64,000 bases of DNA from an uncultured Nocardioidaceae bacterium. GTDB taxonomy: Bacteria; Actinomycetota; Actinomycetes; Propionibacteriales; Nocardioidaceae. A model generated the notes under the pieces. The model searched no databases and was not told where the DNA came from. It saw only the letters and a list, made by a program, of their open reading frames with translations. The stretch lies in the NCBI GenBank assembly GCA_902805855.1, contig CADCUJ010000091.1, forward strand, positions 1 to 64,000, given 5' to 3'. Each line of letters starts with the position of its first letter. Position 1 is the stretch's first letter. Below are positions 61,302 through 64,000 of the stretch, one piece after another. A program made the translations under genes and the position numbers.

Positions 61302-62498
61302 ATGGCGACCCCGGTGCGACCGTTCCCGTTCGAGACGCCGATCGCACCAGAGTCGCTGATCGACCGGCGCACCGAGCTGGCCCGGCTCAGCGAGGCGGCC
61401 GCCGAGCGCGTGCACCTGCGGCTTGCCGGCCCGCGTCGGTTCGGCAAGACCTCGGTGCTGCTGGCCCATGCCGCCGCGCTACGGGAGACCGGCTGGCGCA
61501 CGGTGCACGTCGACCTGTACGGCGTCACTTCGCTGAGCGAGGTCTGCCTGCGGATCGCCTCGTCGTACGCCCGGCTCGACGACGGCCGGCTCAAGGCCTA
61601 TCTCGACGCCCTCGGCGCCCGGCTCGGGCTCTCCCTCACCGCGGCCGGTCCTGGGCTCACCCTCGGCCCGCGCCAGCAGGAGGTACCCACCCCGGAGGCG
61701 CCGCAGACCGCCGCCGCCGAGCTGCTCGACCTGCCGCTCAGCCTCTTCCAGCGAGACGGCATCCCCACCCTGGTCGTCTTCGACGAGTTCCAGGACCTGC
61801 TCAGCGCCGGAGGCTCCCTCGACGGGCTGCTGCGCTCGCACGTGCAGTACCACGCCGAGGCCGCCGTCTATGTCTACGCCGGGTCCCAGCCGTCGCTGAT
61901 GCGGCGGCTGTTCAGTGACCGCGAACGCCCGCTCTACGCGCAGGCGGAACCACTCGACCTGGGTCCGCTGCCCTTCGTCGAGGTGCTCAGCGAGCTGTCC
62001 GACCGGTTCGCCGCGCTCGAAGAGGATCCGGTCGGCGCGCTGGTGCCGCTGCTGACCACGGCGGCGGGACACCCCCAGCGCACCATGCTGCTCGCCCACC
62101 TGCTGCACCGCGAGCTGTCGGCGCGCAAGCATCGCCAGATGGCCACCGACCTGTCCGGTCTGGAGGGGATCGCGCTCGCCGACGCCGTGGTGGGTCGGGC
62201 CCTCGCGATGACCAACGAGGCCCATCAAGCGGTCTGGGACGGCCTGTCCGCGGGCAAGAAGGCCGTGCTCTCGGCGATCGCCGACGGCGACTCACCCACC
62301 GGCACCACCACCGCCCGCCGGCTCGGCTCCTCCCGCGCGACGCTGCAGAGCGCACTCCGCGAGCTCGGCAAGGAGGGCCAGCACGTCACCCGGGACCGGA
62401 CCAGCAGCGGTGATCAGGGTCAGTGGCGCTACGTCGACCCGTTGCTGGCGCTGTGGGTGCGTGGCCGGGGACGCGCCTTCGGCCCCGCCGGCGGCTAG
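61302..62498 (+). CDS. Archaeal-type ATPase with C-terminal winged helix
   Basis: The 398-residue protein is a P-loop ATPase of the archaeal/STAND-like group. Walker A is GPRRFGKTS, Walker B is LVVFDEFQDL, and YVYAGSQPSLMRRLF provides the sensor segment. The C-terminal part (about 320-390) forms a winged helix (TTTARRLGSSRATLQSALRELGKEG) followed by WRYVDPLLALWVRG. Such proteins are usually regulators or parts of mobile or defence-related systems, but the role here is unknown. It stands alone with its own AT-rich promoter and ends overlapping the convergent reductase gene. Confidence 0.84.
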   Translation: MATPVRPFPFETPIAPESLIDRRTELARLSEAAAERVHLRLAGPRRFGKTSVLLAHAAALRETGWRTVHVDLYGVTSLSEVCLRIASSYARLDDGRLKAYLDALGARLGLSLTAAGPGLTLGPRQQEVPTPEAPQTAAAELLDLPLSLFQRDGIPTLVVFDEFQDLLSAGGSLDGLLRSHVQYHAEAAVYVYAGSQPSLMRRLFSDRERPLYAQAEPLDLGPLPFVEVLSELSDRFAALEEDPVGALVPLLTTAAGHPQRTMLLAHLLHRELSARKHRQMATDLSGLEGIALADAVVGRALAMTNEAHQAVWDGLSAGKKAVLSAIADGDSPTGTTTARRLGSSRATLQSALRELGKEGQHVTRDRTSSGDQGQWRYVDPLLALWVRGRGRAFGPAGG

Positions 62499-63499
62499 AA
62501 GTCGCGCTGCCTCGGGGACTTCGTCTGCGCGGGATCACGCTCGATGACGCCCTCGAGGATCTCGTCGACCTGCTTCAGTGCCGCCGGGTCGAGCCGGACC
62601 CCGGCCGCCTTGACGTTCTCGGTGACCTGCTCTGGCCGGCTGGCGCCGATGATGGCCGTCGAGACGTTGTCGTTCTGCAGGACCCACGCGATCGCGAGCT
62701 GCGCCAGCGAGAGGCCGGCCTCCTTGGCGATCGGCTCGAGCCGCTGCACCCGGCCGAGAACGTCGTCGGTGAGGTAGCGCGAGATCATGTCCGCGCCACC
62801 CTTCTCGTCGGTGGCGCGCGATCCCTGCGGCGGCTGCTCACCTGGCAGGTACTTCCCGGTCAGCACTCCCTGGGCGATCGGCGACCACACCACCTGGCCG
62901 ATGCCGAGCTCCTCGCAGGTGGGGACCACGTCGGTCTCGATGACCCGCCACAGCATGTTGTACTGCGGCTGGTTCGACACGAACGGGATCTTCAGCTCTC
63001 GCGCCATGGCGTGTGCCTCGCGGATCTCCTCCGCGCGCCACTCCGAGACGCCGATGTAGTGCGCCTTGCCCGAGTGCACGACGTCAGCGAAGGCCTCCAT
63101 CGTCTCCTCGAGCGGGGTCTCGTAGTCGTAGCGGTGCGCCTGGTAGAGGTCGACGTACTCGGTCCCGAGCCTGCGCAGCGAGCCGTCGATCGACTCCCGG
63201 ATGTGCTTGCGCGAGAGGCCGTGGTCGTTGTGCTTTCCCGGGCCGGTCGGGAAGTAGACCTTGGTGAAGATCTCCAGGCTCTCGCGCCGCTCGTTCTTCA
63301 GCGCCTCGCCGAGAACGGTCTCCGCCTTCGTGTTCGCGTAGACGTCCGCGGTGTCGAAGGTGGTGATGCCCTCTTCCAGGGCCTGTCGGACACAGGCGAG
63401 GGCGGCCTCCTCCTCGACCTGCGATCCGTGGGTGAGCCAGTTGCCGTAGGCGATCTCCGAGATCTTCAGACCGCTGCTTCCGAGGTTGCGAGTATCCAT
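62495..63499 (-). CDS. Aldo/keto reductase (Kv-beta-like)
   Basis: The 334-residue NADPH-dependent reductase has the TIM-barrel family signatures FDTADVYANTKAETVLGEAL (Asp and Tyr of the tetrad), IFTKVYFP (Lys), DLYQAHRYD (His), and IIGASRPEQVTENV at the cofactor site. Its closest relatives are the Kv-beta/YghZ-like reductases. The physiological substrate is unknown. Convergent overlap of 4 bp with the ATPase gene. Confidence 0.92.
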   Translation of the reverse strand: MDTRNLGSSGLKISEIAYGNWLTHGSQVEEEAALACVRQALEEGITTFDTADVYANTKAETVLGEALKNERRESLEIFTKVYFPTGPGKHNDHGLSRKHIRESIDGSLRRLGTEYVDLYQAHRYDYETPLEETMEAFADVVHSGKAHYIGVSEWRAEEIREAHAMARELKIPFVSNQPQYNMLWRVIETDVVPTCEELGIGQVVWSPIAQGVLTGKYLPGEQPPQGSRATDEKGGADMISRYLTDDVLGRVQRLEPIAKEAGLSLAQLAIAWVLQNDNVSTAIIGASRPEQVTENVKAAGVRLDPAALKQVDEILEGVIERDPAQTKSPRQRDF

Positions 63500-63540
63500 C
63501 TCGCAGACAGTAGCTGCCCGTCACCAGCTCTCCGGCATCG

Positions 63541-64000
63541 CTAGTAGCGCGCAGGCGGCTTCTGACCCAGCTTGACGTTCGGCTTGGGCATCCGCATGAA
63601 CCGCAGTTGCAGGGTGCGCAGGACCGCGTAGAAGGCGACGCCCTTGGTGGACTCGTCGGGGAACCGGGTGCGCACCTCCCGCTTGATCTTCCAGATCAGG
63701 TAACCGGTGTCGACCACGACCAGCAGCAAGATCGCGCTCCACAGCCCGTTGCCGTATCCCTGCAGGGTCGGGTTTCCGGAGTAGGTCAGCACCATGATCA
63801 CCAGCAGGATCGGCAGCAGCAGCTCGGCCATGCACAGTCGTGAGTCGACGAAGTCGCGGACGAACCGGCGTACCTTCCCCTGGTCGCGTGCGGGAAGGTA
63901 CCGCTCGTCGCCGGTCTTCAGACCCTGGCGCATCTTCACGTTCTCCGCGGCGCGGCGCTCTCGAAGCAGCTTCGCCGCCTCCTTGCGGCTCTGCGGTCCC
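63541..64000 (-). CDS. DUF3043 membrane protein (partial)
   Basis: The reading frame runs to the right edge of the window. The visible 153 residues include a charged N-terminal stretch (GPQSRKEAAKLLRERRAAE), a cytoplasmic segment (DERYLPARDQGKVRRFVRDF) and two membrane helices, ending in a basic tail. This is the actinobacterial DUF3043 family (Rv2206 type). The true start lies beyond the window. Function unknown. Confidence 0.88.
   Translation of the reverse strand, partial: GPQSRKEAAKLLRERRAAENVKMRQGLKTGDERYLPARDQGKVRRFVRDFVDSRLCMAELLLPILLVIMVLTYSGNPTLQGYGNGLWSAILLLVVVDTGYLIWKIKREVRTRFPDESTKGVAFYAVLRTLQLRFMRMPKPNVKLGQKPPARY

Overview
The window is high-GC DNA from an actinobacterium. The gene order follows the Mycobacterium tuberculosis Rv2206-Rv2230c neighbourhood: DUF3043, cobS, gcvT, pepA, sucB/dlaT, a TIGR01777 epimerase, lipB, lipA, DUF4191, RDD, glnA1, glnE, glnA2, panB, the RNase H fusion, the zinc-ribbon protein and the Nif3 protein. 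GlnR-type nitrogen boxes, polyphosphate glucokinase, an SCO2322-family protein and many leaderless or GTG starts fit the same group. A Nocardioides-like (Propionibacteriales) host is my inference; no rRNA or other taxonomic marker is present.

Left part (1-12 kb): the start of an EAL-type c-di-GMP phosphodiesterase; a glycerophosphodiesterase; an Arg/Asp-repeat secreted protein with an atypical Ser/Thr kinase; an acidic-repeat secreted protein encoded with a histidine kinase and response regulator; then Nif3-like, zinc-ribbon, RNase H fusion, YaaA, RNB exonuclease and polyphosphate glucokinase genes.

12-16.8 kb: the RNase P RNA gene rnpB, whose last 33 bases are duplicated 644 bp downstream, bracketing a small remnant of an integrated element. 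Then small stress or metal proteins, a TPR protein, methionine aminopeptidase and a Lys/Ala-rich histone-like protein with a 96-bp tandem duplication.

16.7-33 kb: pantothenate (panB) and NAD (nadE) synthesis and a nitrogen-assimilation block (glnA2, a glutamine amidotransferase, glnE, glnA1). The block is interrupted by a 4.9-kb genomic island inserted at the 3' end of glnA1, marked by a perfect 27-bp duplication of the glnA1 terminus. The island carries a compact cyclic-nucleotide-type module: a DUF2652 nucleotide-cyclase-like protein, a PIG-L deacetylase with a cNMP-binding domain inserted inside it, and an MFS transporter with a C-terminal cNMP-binding domain. An integrase remnant lies at the glnA1 end. 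This is the most unusual system in the window. The ends of both the rnpB and glnA1 elements carry the same octamer (AGTCCGCA) repeated at exact 11-bp spacing, as expected for integrase arm-binding sites.

33-54 kb: a fatty-acid modification triad (FAD oxidoreductase, DUF1365, cyclopropane synthase-like methyltransferase), an alanyl-tRNA editing protein, a lipoprotein, lipoic acid synthesis (lipA, lipB) around an ABC exporter, an MMPL transporter, the lipoyl-dependent E2 and E3 subunits (sucB/dlaT, lpdA), leucyl aminopeptidase and gcvT. A perfect LexA (SOS) box lies between pepA and gcvT.

54-64 kb: a translationally coupled cobalamin uptake and salvage operon on the minus strand (SCO2322-like protein, EcfT, fused EcfA-EcfA', EcfS, a PhnP-like hydrolase fused to CobU, CobS) behind a cobalamin riboswitch. 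It is followed by a leaderless archaeal-type ATPase gene, an aldo/keto reductase and the edge of a DUF3043 gene.
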